A stretch of 64,000 nt of DNA from Ceratopteris richardii (lineage: Eukaryota > Streptophyta > Polypodiopsida > Polypodiales > Pteridaceae). The stretch lies in contig CM035422.1 in the NCBI GenBank assembly GCA_020310875.1, forward strand, positions 55,611,906 to 55,675,905, written 5' to 3'. The position numbers and the translations under genes are program-made. Shown piece after piece: positions 34,300 through 45,581 of this stretch. The stretch's first letter is position 1. Every line of letters starts with the position of its first letter. A model generated the notes under the pieces. It made no database searches and was not told the DNA's origin. It worked only from the letters and a program-made list of their open reading frames with translations.

Positions 34300-37200
34300 T
34301 CTGTCGTCTCTGACAAACCTTTGCTCCGTGGTCTGATCAATGTAGTGCTGTAGTATGTCGGTTGCCAGTTCTTGTTCTCTGATCCGTAGTCCCTTGACCA
34401 GGTCTCTTTGCAAGGCATCCCAATTAACTATGCCAGGCATGTAAGGTTGTGGCGTGGTGTAGAGCTTTGAATGCATTGTTTGTTCGCACGCGAGTAAGTG
34501 TAGCAGATGAGTTGGGCATGGCGCGAACACTTATGAGTGTGATTCCCAAAACCCCATGGTGAACATATCATCAAAGGTTTGCTTATAGCAAGCAGGGAGA
34601 TATCTGATTCTTGCATGCCATGCATAAGCAACTCGAATACTCGTGGTCATGCTCATATCATAAAGTAAGTCATAATTACCATTTATGAAGCCCGAAATTG
34701 GCGGCTGGATGTGACGTACATTGCGAAAAGTCTTTAACACTACTTGCATCATGTCCAGTATCTTGAGCATCATCTGCGCAGCGACATCAGGCATGGGGTG
34801 GAGGCATGGCATCCAATGTATGATGGTAGCCATCATGTAAGCTACAGTAGGTGTGCCGGTTGGGGGTGCAATGGCGGGGTAATTGAGCCATTCTTTGCAA
34901 TTGGCATTGTTCTTAACTTTTATGGCAAATGCCTTTCATGATCTTCTGCGTTGCACTGGCCCGAAGCAATTGTTATACTTCAAGTGCATGGGCGCGTGAT
35001 CCCATGTTCGTAGCATCTCCGGATAGGTCTCCAGTAACTTTTGCCTCCAGGTGGGTTGGTATATGTTCCCTTTGTGGGCATCCTCTGGAATGTCCTCGGG
35101 TTCAAATTGGGTAGCGAAAGTAGGGTACTTGTTGGTTTTGCATTTGATCTCAGCGTTGTAGTCTGCCAACAGTACAAAGTATGACTTATACTATAACTCT
35201 GAAATGGTTATCAATCGCCTAGGAGCCAAGTGCTTGAAATATTCCGATTGAAGTATGGTCTCCTCGATAGTTTTCATGGCCACCATCTAAGTTGAGATAC
35301 GCTCCTCATGAGTCACCCCCATCTCTTCTACCTGTTTCATCCATGCCGTAGGGGGTTCCTCGTATGTGTCTTGTCCCTCGTCAGTGGTTGTGCCTCCTGG
35401 AAAAGGTTGAGGCTCATAAGTGTCTTCAAATGTTTCCTCCACTGGAATGGTGATGGCCTCCTCTTCTGTTGGTTGATCGGGTGGAGAGGGGGATCGTTCA
35501 TATTGTAACAGCTTAATCTTTAATTCTGCAACTTGTTGGCATAGCTCAAGTACCTCGTTGGCCGTCGAAGATTCACGCTTTGGTGAAGTAGCAGAATTGA
35601 CCATCTCTTTAGGTTCTGATGGGTGAGGTGGGGGCACTTGGGATCTCTGTAGTTCCTTTACCTGATCTGCCAACTGGTCGTGTGCTTCCAAGAGGGTCGC
35701 ATAATCTTCTAACACCTTCTGAATGTGTTCTATAGCTTGGAATTTGGCAGGGTCTATAGGTGCCCCTAGGGTGTTTTCAATGGCTGCTTCTAAGTTCTCC
35801 TGGTTTTGTTGTTGTAGTCTTCTGTTCTCTTCTTGAGCAGCTGCTAAGTGGCGACAAAGTAAGGCCATGTTTCGTTGTAGTCTAGCATTGCGGGCCAGCT
35901 GGTCTCTGAGTTGTTCTTCCATAGCCTTACCCGTCTTTGTATACTTGGCTTCAAGCTCTGCGTTCGATTGTTGGAGGGTGGTAACTTCTTATTGTAATGT
36001 TGCATTACTCAATTCCAAGGCATTGACACGTGCCTGGAGATGGGATGACAAAGTACACAGCTCCTTATTGTTTTCTTCCAATAATCTGTATTCTTGTTTA
36101 AGCTGAGCGGCCACTTCGAACATAGTGTCTAGTGCCTGACTAAATGAGGTGGATGCAAGGGTAGAGGTGGAAGATGCAAGGGGTCGGGAAATGGGGAAGG
36201 GAAAGGTAGATGTTGTGCCTACAATGATTGGAAATGGTGACGTGAGTGAAGTGAAATGTGATGATGTTGGAACAACAGTGGTGGTAGGTGGTCCTGTGGA
36301 TGGTGAAATGTCCATGGGATCGGACGTGATTGTGTGTGAAGTGTGAATCGTGAATACTGGAATGGTTGGTGGCGTGTTAGTGGTGGCCGTGAATGTGGGG
36401 GAGGTGGGGTGGGGAAGGGACTTTCTATTATGATTCTCAATTTGTTGAACTATATTTACAAGGTTTGCCAAGAATGGAGATAGGGTGGTGTGTGTTGGTT
36501 CCGAGGGGGTTAAAAGGGGTACAGTGGGTAGTGGTTGGGAAAGAGAAAATGGAGTAGTGAGGGAAAATTAACATCTGGGTAGGGCCATGTGGGTGTCCGA
36601 GGGCTGGTAGATAAGAAGGGTGACTGACGATGGTTTGTTGGGTGGCGGGGTGACCTATTTGAGGTTCGGAAAATTGGTTGGAACTGGTTGATGTAGGTAA
36701 AGGGAAGGATGGAGAAATGGTGGTGTGTCGTATGGGTTCACTATGGGTGGATACTGGTTGTTCAGGAAGGCTAGTGGTGAGGGGTTCTGAGGGCTAGATG
36801 GGAGGTGATGGTGGAGATGGTATCTGTATATTTACATCTGGTTCATCACTGTTAGTTGGGCTGGCCATGTGAACATCTTCTGGAGTGGTGGTAGGAAGTG
36901 AGGTAGAGACTTCCATTTGGATCATCTTTCCCCTTCGCGGTCGCGTATCGATCCTTCGTTGGTCATATTGAGGGGTATTACGATATACCATGGTCCTCAT
37001 GGCTTCCACGATTCCACAGGTATCTGCCAAAAGATTCAATGATTCTACAAAATGAGGGTCTACATTCTCCGCTTGCAGCATCTGGTTCACCAGTGCTCTA
37101 TTTGCCTCTTCTAACAACTTATGCCTTTTCTACACTTACTTGATCGTTTTGTAGAGTCGTTTGAGTTGTGCAGTGTAGGCAGGGGCTTCCTCCTCACTCT

Positions 37201-38540
37201 CCTCTTGTTCATTCATCTGCATCTCCTCTTGTTCATGTGTGCCTCCCGCCTGAGTGTATTGTGCCTCATCCTCCCAATGTACTCTTCGTGCCGCGCTATG
37301 TGGTCGTTCTCTCTGGGATGATGATCCTGGACCGTCATTGTCAGAAAAGAATTCACTCTCAGATAAGTGTGTTGTTTGCAAAAATCTCTCAAAGTCAAAG
37401 GATGTATCCTCTCCCAATGTAGCCATGGATGCCAGCTCAGCATCCGAGGGTAGAGGAGGGGCTGATGGAGTGGGTTGTACCACACCCCTTGATTGTGGTC
37501 CTTGGAGGTGGATCGTGAAAGGGGCAACTTGTTCTGCTTCTCTACAGGAGGCTTCTGTGGTGACTTCACGAGGAATTAGAACCTGTGAAAATGCTCCACG
37601 CATTCTTTTAGTGGGTTGAACTCCTGATTTCCACCCCTGGAAGAATTCCAACTGTGAGTACTTAAGGGCCAGTGCGATCGGCACATCATAGGCAAGGCAT
37701 CTATAGATAATTCTTGTAATCACACAACAACCATTCAAAGTAGGCTTTCTCACGCCTCGTTTGCCATCCACAGTGGCATTTTGATAGGTAAGCTCCCAGT
37801 CTCTGCTAGGTATAACCCATACCAGATCTTCTTATGAGGCTATGTGAATCGGTCTTGCGCTGGAAATGCAAAATGTTGAAGACACATTCGCAATGGTATA
37901 GCAGTGTTCGGGGTGAGAGCACACATTTCTTTCAATTTATTGAGTTTATTGTTCTTCATAGACTCCGATATCAAAGGATCTCGATCGGAGGGTACATGGG
38001 TGCCATACATCTGAAGGGCCTCCCTAATTAAGGTGACGTTCAACTCAAACTTTTTCATTTCCTCCTGGTTTGATAAAGAGGGCACTAGGAATGTGCCTGA
38101 ATGATCTTTGTCTCCTATCGCTTTCAAAGTGGCAATCAAGTAATAGCACCTAAGGAAATCAGGTTTAGGCAGAGATGCATTAAAATAATCCTGTAACCCC
38201 GCCTTCTGCCAGATATCTTGAAGAGAAGCTACATTTTGCAATGCTTCAAATTCTCGTGAGAAGAACTGAAAGGTCCACCAAACTCCTCCAAATTCCAACT
38301 TGGATTCCCAAATATGATCAGCATCTCCCAAATCTCCCGGCATCTCATTGAACAAATGAGAATGTCCTTTCACTCTTTCTGTTAGGCCACTCGGTGGATC
38401 CGAGATGGGAATTCTTCGCACATTCAGGAACTCTTCAGGCCTGCTGTCAGTGGAGCCTCCACAGGCATGGTATCCCAATTGTTTTGAGTACTAGGGCCTG
38501 CCTGGGAGCTCGTGCCTGCTGTTGCCGCCATGAGACTTTT
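34300..38540 (-). pseudogene. Extra ORF of element 4 (post-integrase, unknown function)
   Basis: N-terminal domain (38478-37840): ISDPPSGLTERVKGHSHLFN, WWTFQFFSREFEALQNVASL, LPKPDFLRCYYLIATLKAI, MCLQHFAFPAQDRFT. A second segment (37771-36800) has CCVITRIIYRCLAYDVPIAL and acidic stretches. Then Ser/Thr/Pro-rich sequence (36471-36150), coiled coil (35922-35500), PVEETFEDTYEPQPFPGG (about 35440-35390) and the C-terminal domain with YQPTWRQKLLETYPEM, APMHLKYNNCFGPVQRR, VAYMMATIIHWMPCLHPMPD, LLYDMSMTTSIRVAYAWHAR and FDDMFTMGFWE (35170-34540), ending in a basic tail. No transmembrane helix or enzyme motif seen. Broken, several interruptions. Confidence 0.8.
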
Positions 38541-38762
38541 GATGCTTATCTGTTAGAAGAAGAAAGGCACATTAGTGTTGCATAGGAAATAGGATGTATT
38601 GGTGTTCCCTCCACAATACTAACATGACAATCCAGATGGTTAGTGGTTAGAGGTGAAGTGTTTGTGATAGATTTGAGTGGTGGTTAGTGGTTCATGTCAT
38701 CCTAGATGCACACTTGGGATATGCAATGTTCTCACAATGCACCTACCTCAGAGTGGATGGAT

Positions 38763-39539
38763 TTACAAAATTGGGTAAGGGGGTTTGATACAGGGTTTAA
38801 GTCTCCAAACTTTGATTGAGGATTTGTAGCTCTTAGAGCTGATGACAGGGAAAGATTTATGAACTTGATTGTGCTGGATTTGGGACCTTTTGGGCACCCA
38901 TTTCTTGAAATTTCTAGGTTTGACCGAAGGTGTAGCAGTGTGAGGTGTAGGTATCTGCCCTGAGCTGTTTGCCAAGAGTACTTGTGAGTGTTGATTTAAG
39001 CTAGTGACTGGAGGTGAAGTTATTTGGGCTTGTAAGCAGGCCTTGGGCACCCATATCCGTCTAGCATTAGGGATTGCCTTCATTGACCACTTAGGGACCC
39101 AAATAGAAATGGTATGTCTCGATTGTTGCCTAGGGAACTCCTTCGTTTTAGTCCTTGAGAGTGTGGCTTGCTTGATGCTCTTTTGAGAACCTGCCTCTGA
39201 GGCCGTGGTTTTTTCCTTCTTGTGTATCCAGATCTGCTTCATGCCACGAGGTACTCCGTATTGCACAGGTTGGTGCTCTTGCTTCTTGATCATCGGTCTC
39301 CTTAGTGTCGTGTGATGCTCAGCCTGCCTTTTTAGAATCTTCTTTCGAACAACTGGGAACTCCTCATTGACTTCTGTTCCTTCGGTAAGAGTGACAACCC
39401 TCTGCACCATAGAACTTTGGACAAGTACAACATTGTTATCTTTATGTGGGTTCCTGGAAGGACCAGGAGTCGGTGCCTCTTCTAGTGGTCTGAGTGATTG
39501 ATTTTCTAATTCAATCATGAGGAGGTTTTGGCCTACCCA
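38763..39539 (-). pseudogene. Spacer of element 4 with five Trp-Pro-Lys-type motifs
   Basis: Basic, low-complexity sequence in the same frame as the protease-like domain. It contains KQIWIHKKE, ISIWVPKWS, RRIWVPKAC, FKKWVPKRS and IKVWRLKPC at irregular 20-60 residue intervals. The same word recurs in elements 2, 3 and 5 at this position. Confidence 0.75.
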
Positions 39540-39879
39540 AGCCTGAAGAAGTCCACTTCTTAGGTTGAGGTTGACTGCATGATCATAGATCCAGTCTTGG
39601 CCCAAGACAAGAGGTTCGTTAAGATCCTTGTCTTCACATACTAGCACCTTTGCTGACATTAGGGTCTCTTGAACATAGAGGGGAAGTTCCACCTCTCCCA
39701 TGCAAGGAGTTTCAACTCCTCCTAGTCCTATCAGATATGCCTCTATAGGTTGTACCTTCAATTGCAGTTGTTGGCAGTAAGAAAGCCGAACTGCACTAGT
39801 AGCTGCTCCTGAATCAATTAAAGCTCTCACGATCTTTGCACTCTCTCCATGTCCTACTTCTAGGGTCACAAAAGGTCGT
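39540..39879 (-). pseudogene. Second retropepsin-like domain of element 4
   Basis: The clearest copy: RALIDSGAATSAVRLSYC with the Asp-Ser-Gly-Ala active-site loop, EAYLIGLGGVETPCMGEVEL as flap region, and VLVCEDKDLNEPLVLGQDWI ending in the hydrophobic-Leu-Gly-x-Asp-hydrophobic signature. Element 4 also has an ordinary protease before RT (27090-27390), so two different retropepsin folds belong to one element. Role unknown; a separate protease for the extra ORF is one idea. Confidence 0.82.
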
Positions 39880-41080
39880 CAATCAACTATCCTATGGGAC
39901 CGTTCACTTGAGGTCTCGCACATGGCTATGTTATAACCTAGAGCTTTATGAGCATCAATCATGGGTTGATCTCTACCTTGACTTCTCAATTTCATTCGTC
40001 GAATGCGTTCTAGAGCTTCGGCCTGTGCTTCTTCTCGAATTCGTGTTTCCTCTTCCTTACGTTCCTTTGCAGTATTGAGTCGATTTAGCATTTCTTCCGT
40101 TAGGGGTTCTTGATATAACTTGACTTTGCATCCGCTTATGTAACTTGGTAGTACGTCACCTTCTAGAGTGGCTAGTTGTACTGCTCCACTTGTGGAGATC
40201 CAATTGATAATCATTGGTCCATAGCCTCTTTTCTCTAATTTTCGTGCATGTTGCTTCAATGTGTAGACTAGGACTAGGTCTCTTGCTTTCAAGCCTTTAT
40301 CCTTCACATGTGTATCAAAATACGCCTTTTGCCTCTTCTTGGCTGCATAGATTCCTACTGCAGCTCTCAATCGTGTCTCACCTAAACGTTCAAGATCAAA
40401 GATTCTAGAGGAGAGTTCATGGCCTGTCTAGTCATGCTCTTGTGCTACTTTCAATGTAGGTATCAAAAATTCCAATGGTAGCACGGCATTCTGGCCAAAC
40501 ACCATCTGAAAGGGTGTGGCTTGGAGTACCGTTTTATAGACAACTCCGTATGCCCAAACAGCGTGGTGTAGCTGTTTGTCCCAATCAGAGCGTTTATTAT
40601 TCACCAATTTCGTCAGAACATTGCATAAGATCTTATTTGTGCTCTCAGCCTGGCCATTAGCTTGTGGATGATAGGGGGCAGACTTCTTGTGTATCACCAA
40701 GAACTCTTGACGAAGATTTTCTATGACTTCATTCAAGAAGTGTGTGCCTCTATCACTTACTAATTCTATTGGCAATCCGTATCTAGTGAACACATTTTCA
40801 AATAGGAACTTTGTTGTTGTTTGAGCATCATTCTTCGTTGTGGCTTTCACTTCTACCCACTTGGTTAGATAGTCCGTGGCCACAATGATATACTCAGCAT
40901 GTGAAACCTTAGCTGGTGGATTAATAGGACCAACAAAGTCTATTCCCCACTTAGAGAATGCACGTCCACCCATCATAGGCTTCAATGGCATCTCATCCTT
41001 GCGTATGGGATACTGAGTCCGCTGACAAACCTCACACCTCTTCACGTAGGTATGGGCGTCCATGTGAAGGGTGTATGGCA
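39880..41080 (-). pseudogene. Integrase core and tail of element 4
   Basis: The piece opens in the end of the zinc-binding domain (HTYVKRCEVCQRTQYP), then KWGIDFVGPINPPAK, VSDRGTHFLNEVI and PQANGQAESTNKI supply the D,D35E triad. TPFQMVFGQNAVLPLEFL, YFDTHVKDKGLKARDLVLVY, GYGPMIINWISTSGAVQLA and a charged Glu/Arg-rich tail (NTAKERKEEETRIREEAQAE) follow. It would insert the DNA copy into the genome. The core is open over 217 codons; the whole has few breaks. Confidence 0.92.
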
Positions 41081-42431
41081 TAGATTATGATGAGACATTC
41101 AATCCTATAGCTAAGATGTCAACTATAAGTACAATCATTGTTATTGCAGCTTCAAAAGGGTGGAATCTGAGTCAACTGGATATAAAGAATGCATTTTTGA
41201 ATGGATACATATCAGATGAGGTATACATGGAGCAACCTCAAGGGTTTATAGATTCCAGGTATCCAAATTTGTTTGTAGATTGATAAAAGCACTCTATGGA
41301 TTGAAACAATCTCCAAGAGCATGGAACTATAGATTTTTGAAGTATCTCAATGATCTTGGACATCAAAGTTCAAAAGCAGATCCAAGTCTACTCATCAAAA
41401 GAACAGATGAAGGTCAAAGAGTTCTCAGATATATCAAAGGAACCATAAAGAAAGGATTATATTATCTTTTTACTTTAGATTTGAAGTTGAGAGCCTATAG
41501 TGACTCAGACTGGGTAGGTAATCAAGATGACAGAAGATCAACTCATAGCTACATGATACACATTGGTGATAAGCTTGTAAGTTGGTGTTCAAAGAAACAA
41601 CATACAATAGCATTATCATCAACTAAAGCTAAGTACAAAGGACTTGTAGAAGCATCTAAGGAGGCCATATGGATGCAGACATTGTTCAAAAGCTTGGGCA
41701 TTAATCAAGGTATACCTACAATATATGGAGATAACATGAGTTCACTTTATCTTGCAGCAAATACAGTATTTCATGCAAAAACAAACAATATAGAGATACA
41801 GTATCATTTTCTGAGAGAAAAGGTAATGGAGAAAGAAATTGAAGTGGAGTACATTTCTACAAAGGATCAGATAGCAGATATAATGATAAAGAGCTTGGAT
41901 GGTTTGAAAACCAACAGATTCAAAAGTATGGTAGGAGTAAAAGAAAAGAAGAAGATATGAAGAAACTGAGAATGTCAATTAGTGATTGAGGGGGAGCTGT
42001 TGGAGAATCAATCACAAATTGGACATAAATATGAAGTTCAAAGTCTAAGAAGAAAAGCACACGCCTATGTGAAGGGACAATTTCACACATGTAATATATT
42101 TGTAAAATTAAACTTAACTTTTGTTCTATAATTTCAAAAGTCACGAGATTGAGAAAATCTATATAAGCTAGTTTGTATCAACTGACATAGTGAGTTAGAG
42201 AGAGGTAGAGAGAGTGAGAAAAGGAGATTTTCTATGATTGAGTATAGGGGGGCTTCTTTGAGTGAGAAAGCACCTATAAACTTTTGAGTTTTTCATAGCT
42301 ATGAGAAGAACTAAGTAAAGTTATGTGTATGAGACTCTCTCCTCCATTTCCATGCGTTGCCTATTCTGGTAATGAGTTCAAAAGTTCAAGTTTTCTAAGC
42401 AAGTGTTGCTCTAGCACAATGGTAAGTACCA
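41081..42431 (+). mobile_element. Ty1/copia fragment: RT, RNase H, polypurine tract and 3' LTR
   Basis: It starts inside copia RT (YDETFNPIAKMSTISTIIVI, QLDIKNAFLNGYISDEVYME, IKALYGLKQSPRAWN), continues to RNase H (YSDSDWVGNQDDRRSTHSY, SWCSKKQHTIALSSTKAKYK, GDNMSSLYLAANTVFHAK), a polypurine tract TTGAGGGGGAGC (41986-41997) and LTR start TGTTGGAGAATC at 41998. It resembles the 12168-13560 fragment closely enough to be the same broad family. The LTR end is placed at the start of element 5's LTR and is approximate. 5'-truncated at the inversion junction; a few interruptions, and an internal stretch of RT is absent. Confidence 0.85.
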
Positions 42432-43008
42432 TGTTAAGAAGCTCCACCTCCTTAATGTCAATCCCCAGAAGAGATAGGAGTGATATGAAGATCGTGAACG
42501 CGAGATGTAGTGAGAGTGAAGGTCAGAAGCATAGAGATGCACACACACATACACACACACAATGAAGAGACAAGCAAGACACAATGGAAGGTAGGAAAAT
42601 AGACTCTATTCTCAAGATCTCAATTACAAACTCAAAATAGCTCTAAGCTCTTCTCTACGCATACAAGCTAACCTCAAAAATGAGCTCTCTAGCTCTCTTT
42701 ATAGTTTTTAGACTAGTTTTGACCGGTTTCACATCTAGTGATCGGCATAGTTAAAAAATAGGTTCTAAATGCTATTTGAAGGTCTAAACGAGGTCTAAAA
42801 ATAGCCAAAATTGGTAGGCTCACTCTACCTAAGCTCCTCAAGCTCGAGGACTCCTCGGCTTGCACAAAATGGAGCTATTAATTACAAAAGAGTTTGTTCT
42901 ATGTTACATATGATATAAGAGTGATGAAAATCACTATTGAGAGTTTTGAAAAGTATTATAAAACATATTTCTTTTGAAAAAATAATCCTCTTGGCTTCCC
43001 ACTAGTTC
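42432..43008 (-). repeat. 3' LTR of element 5
   Basis: On the minus strand it contains GTGCAAGCCGAGGAGTCCTC, TATAAAGAGAGCTAGAGAGC (TATA at 42696-42704), a GT-rich tract and GACATTAAGGAGGTGGAGC, all shared with the LTRs of elements 1 and 4. The start, taken as TGAACTAGTGGG at 43008, is uncertain. Confidence 0.7.
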
Positions 43009-43252
43009 ATTGTGATCCGCCTTCACATGCTTCCTCATCGTCTGTGCCTCTGGCTACTACCAACGCCCCTCTCCCTCTCACTTCTATCATCCTCGACAGA
43101 ACCTTGTTGCGAGGCCTGTCGGATATAATTCTGTAGGAGGTAATGAGTGAGGGTGTGCTCTGAAATGCAAATACCTCTTGCAAGATCGGCTTCAAGTTTT
43201 TCCCAATCTATGGGTTGAGGTTCATCTGGCAGCGAGATTTTGTAGTGTGTGG

Positions 43253-43698
43253 TGCAAGAGAACAAGGATTATGACCACCACATGCTAGAGAGATCACTCT
43301 TCTCCCAACCAAATGCCTCTATATAGCTCTCTCCAGGGGACTGCCTTCTTGGGCAGGTGGATACTAGCCAGCCATGTGCCAGCCATGTAATTGCATGTGC
43401 ACCAAGTGTCCCAGTTAACTCGAGTTAACTCAAGTGGATGCTTCTAGAAGGCTCTAGATCTCTTTGGGCAGAATACTCTTCCTATGTCCGCCATGGGGAT
43501 TGAACCCAAGACCTCCTCCTTCACATCCTTGAGACTTAACCACTAAGCTAAGTGGATCACTTGTTCACAAGAGCACAAGACCTCCTAGTAAGTCTAAACT
43601 CAAGATCTTTGGTCATACACACGGATGACCAAACGGTTTCCGATTTCAGATCTGTCTGAACCGATCAAATCCTTAGATCATAGACTTACTTTATTACA
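43253..43698 (-). repeat. Left (3') LTR of element 6
   Basis: TGCAAGAGAACAAGG ... CTTACTTTATTACA on plus. It includes a tRNA-like pol III module on the minus strand: A-box TAGCTTAGTGG at 43540-43550 and B-box GGTTCAATCCC at 43496-43506. Confidence 0.9.
43496..43550 (-). promoter_or_regulatory. tRNA-like split pol III promoter inside element 6's LTR
   Basis: TAGCTTAGTGGTTAAG followed 33 bases later by GGTTCAATCCC fits the A-box (TRGYNNANNNG) and B-box (GWTCRANNC) consensus at normal tRNA spacing. It lies in both LTRs. A SINE captured by the LTR, or an LTR that recruited a tRNA promoter, would explain it. Whether it is transcribed is unknown. Confidence 0.6.
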
Positions 43699-45581
43699 TT
43701 CTTTCCCCCTTGGAAAAATATTTTCATCCTCGAAAATAGAGCTATATACATACTATAGGCAACCCCCGAGCCTCATGTTCTAAAACTGGAAGAACATGGT
43801 CATGTTCTAGAACTAGAAGAACATGTCTCATCTCTGTGGTGGCATCCCTACGCAAATGATTCAAAACACTGTCCCATTTTGCACTTTGATGAACTGTACA
43901 AAGTACAAACTAGTGAAAGAATAATAAGGGTGGATCTAAAAACATCCCCGATCAATTCATAGTTTCTCGATGTGCGATCTAGGCATAAACATGTGAACTG
44001 GATGGATTCAAGTTACTAGTCCATTTTTGGGCATGACTAGTGCATGGACTTAATAACGAAGGCGGGATTCTTGTCCCTTGCAAACCTTTGAGAACTCTTG
44101 ATTCACTTTGAATTTGATTTGGAAAACTTGAAGTTTGGTTGTCCCAAACATCTAACTTGGGTGTTTGTACAATGGTTAACTCCTATCCAATAGTTACTTG
44201 ATTTTTTCACCCGTCTAGAGGACTACTTTTTTCAAAGACTTTAACTGAGAGTTTTTGGGAATTTTCAATCTGATGAGCAATTCCTAACTTGTCTATTCTA
44301 GAGTATACTAGACTCTAGGAAATCATTTATGCTATAACTTGAAGCAAACTCAAATGAATAGGTCCACTTAGACTTATTATCTTTTGACAATTGAAAAGGT
44401 TCTTATACAGAACATCTGTCTAGGATGTTCAATTTAGTTACGTGGTTCTAACTGGCTAACCCTTGACTTTTGCAAAAGGAATCAGATACCATGTCTGAGC
44501 TAATTTCAAAAGATTTGGAAAGCGAAAAGAAATAACTAAAACTCTGTACAACCAATTCAAACTTCGAAGATACATAAACTTGCTATGAGTCTTAGTCTAG
44601 ATGACTCAGGATTTTAAATTCTCAAAGATCTGTTTCAACTGGGTATTGAAGCATTTTCTTTATCTTTAAGAAAAATAAGCTAGATTCTCAAAAAGATTCA
44701 AAGCAAGTCGAAAACATCATCCAACCACAAGATACTAGTGTGGTTACCAACATCAATGTGTCAACCCACTGAGGTTCTATTGATGAGTTTAGTATTCAAA
44801 TAATGCTTCTCTTGAGACTAAGTTCAGGTCATATTCAATCTTTCTGACTCCTTATTGGGAATGCAATTCTTGTGCATTTCTTTGAGTCAAAAGAGTGAAT
44901 TTACCAAGTTATACTAAGAACTTGGTGCTTGACTTAATCAAATCCTTGGTTGAAAAGATTAACTCAAAATCAAAGTCCAACTTTTTTCAGAAATTTATCA
45001 AATATTTCTAAAAGAACAACACTTTATCTAGAAGTATTTTCAAGAAGATCTTGGAAGTTACTTACTTCATATCTTCTGCTTCCTTGATTCTTTGAAGTTA
45101 TCTTGAAGTACCTTGATATACTAATTTTATCCTTCTTGAATTAAACTCCTTCTTTGAAGTTTTAATTCCCTTGAGGATCAAACCTAACTTCAAGATCCAA
45201 ACTAGGACTAAAAGATAATTATCATCCCACAATCCGATGTCCCATACCATCTTTCCTACATCAATCTGAGTATAAAATCTAGTGTCCCATACCACCCTAT
45301 TTTATATTCACATTAATGTGTGGGTGATACTTATCCTAGAGTCAAAACATCTCTTGATAGAGTACCTTCTCGCGTCAATTCTTGACAAGAATTTTGAAGT
45401 TTCATGCATTACCTCTAACTAGATTTTCTAGGTTTTGATTCCTTCACATGATCGTTTCACAATCATGTGCTTTGCCTTGGAAACTTGAAAACCTTTTGAT
45501 GGAGTATCCATCCTTCTTTGCTAGAGTTTTCAAATGAAAACCAATCAAAATTCCAAGTACTTGAATTTTCACAAATTCAAG
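43699..45581. other. Interior of element 6
   Basis: AT-rich, with no frame above about 65 codons and no similarity to gag or pol. Only the purine tract next to the left LTR is recognisable; I could not identify a primer site beside the right LTR. Confidence 0.7.

Larger units (their letters stand above)
28411..41080. other. Apparently inverted block carrying the 3' parts of elements 3 and 4
   Basis: Everything here continues, on the minus strand, elements that run on the plus strand to the left: element 3's integrase tail to extra ORF (33700 to 28411) and element 4's integrase core to 3' LTR (41080 to 33701). At 28410 element 4's RT on plus meets element 3's extra-ORF end on minus; at 41080 element 4's integrase on minus meets a copia fragment on plus. 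The two LTRs of element 4 face each other yet share length and target duplication. Inversion or a mis-joined assembly would both produce this. Element 4's RT-RNase H-zinc region is missing from the window. Confidence 0.75.
33701..41080 (-). mobile_element. Element 4, right part: integrase, second protease, spacer, extra ORF, 3' LTR
   Basis: Leftward order: integrase core (41080-40428) and tail (40370-39880), second retropepsin-like domain (39869-39540), IWVPK spacer (39400-38763), extra ORF (about 38540-34300), polypurine tract (34299-34283), 3' LTR (34282-33701). Roughly ten interruptions. The 5' half is at 21016-28410. Confidence 0.88.

Noticed and set aside
28475-38540. Extra ORF as a classical envelope gene
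   Set aside because: No signal peptide, no transmembrane segment and no cysteine-rich ectodomain were seen in the readable pieces.
43496-43550. A true tRNA gene
   Set aside because: A and B boxes are present but I could not fold an acceptor stem around them, and it is duplicated only because it lies in LTRs.
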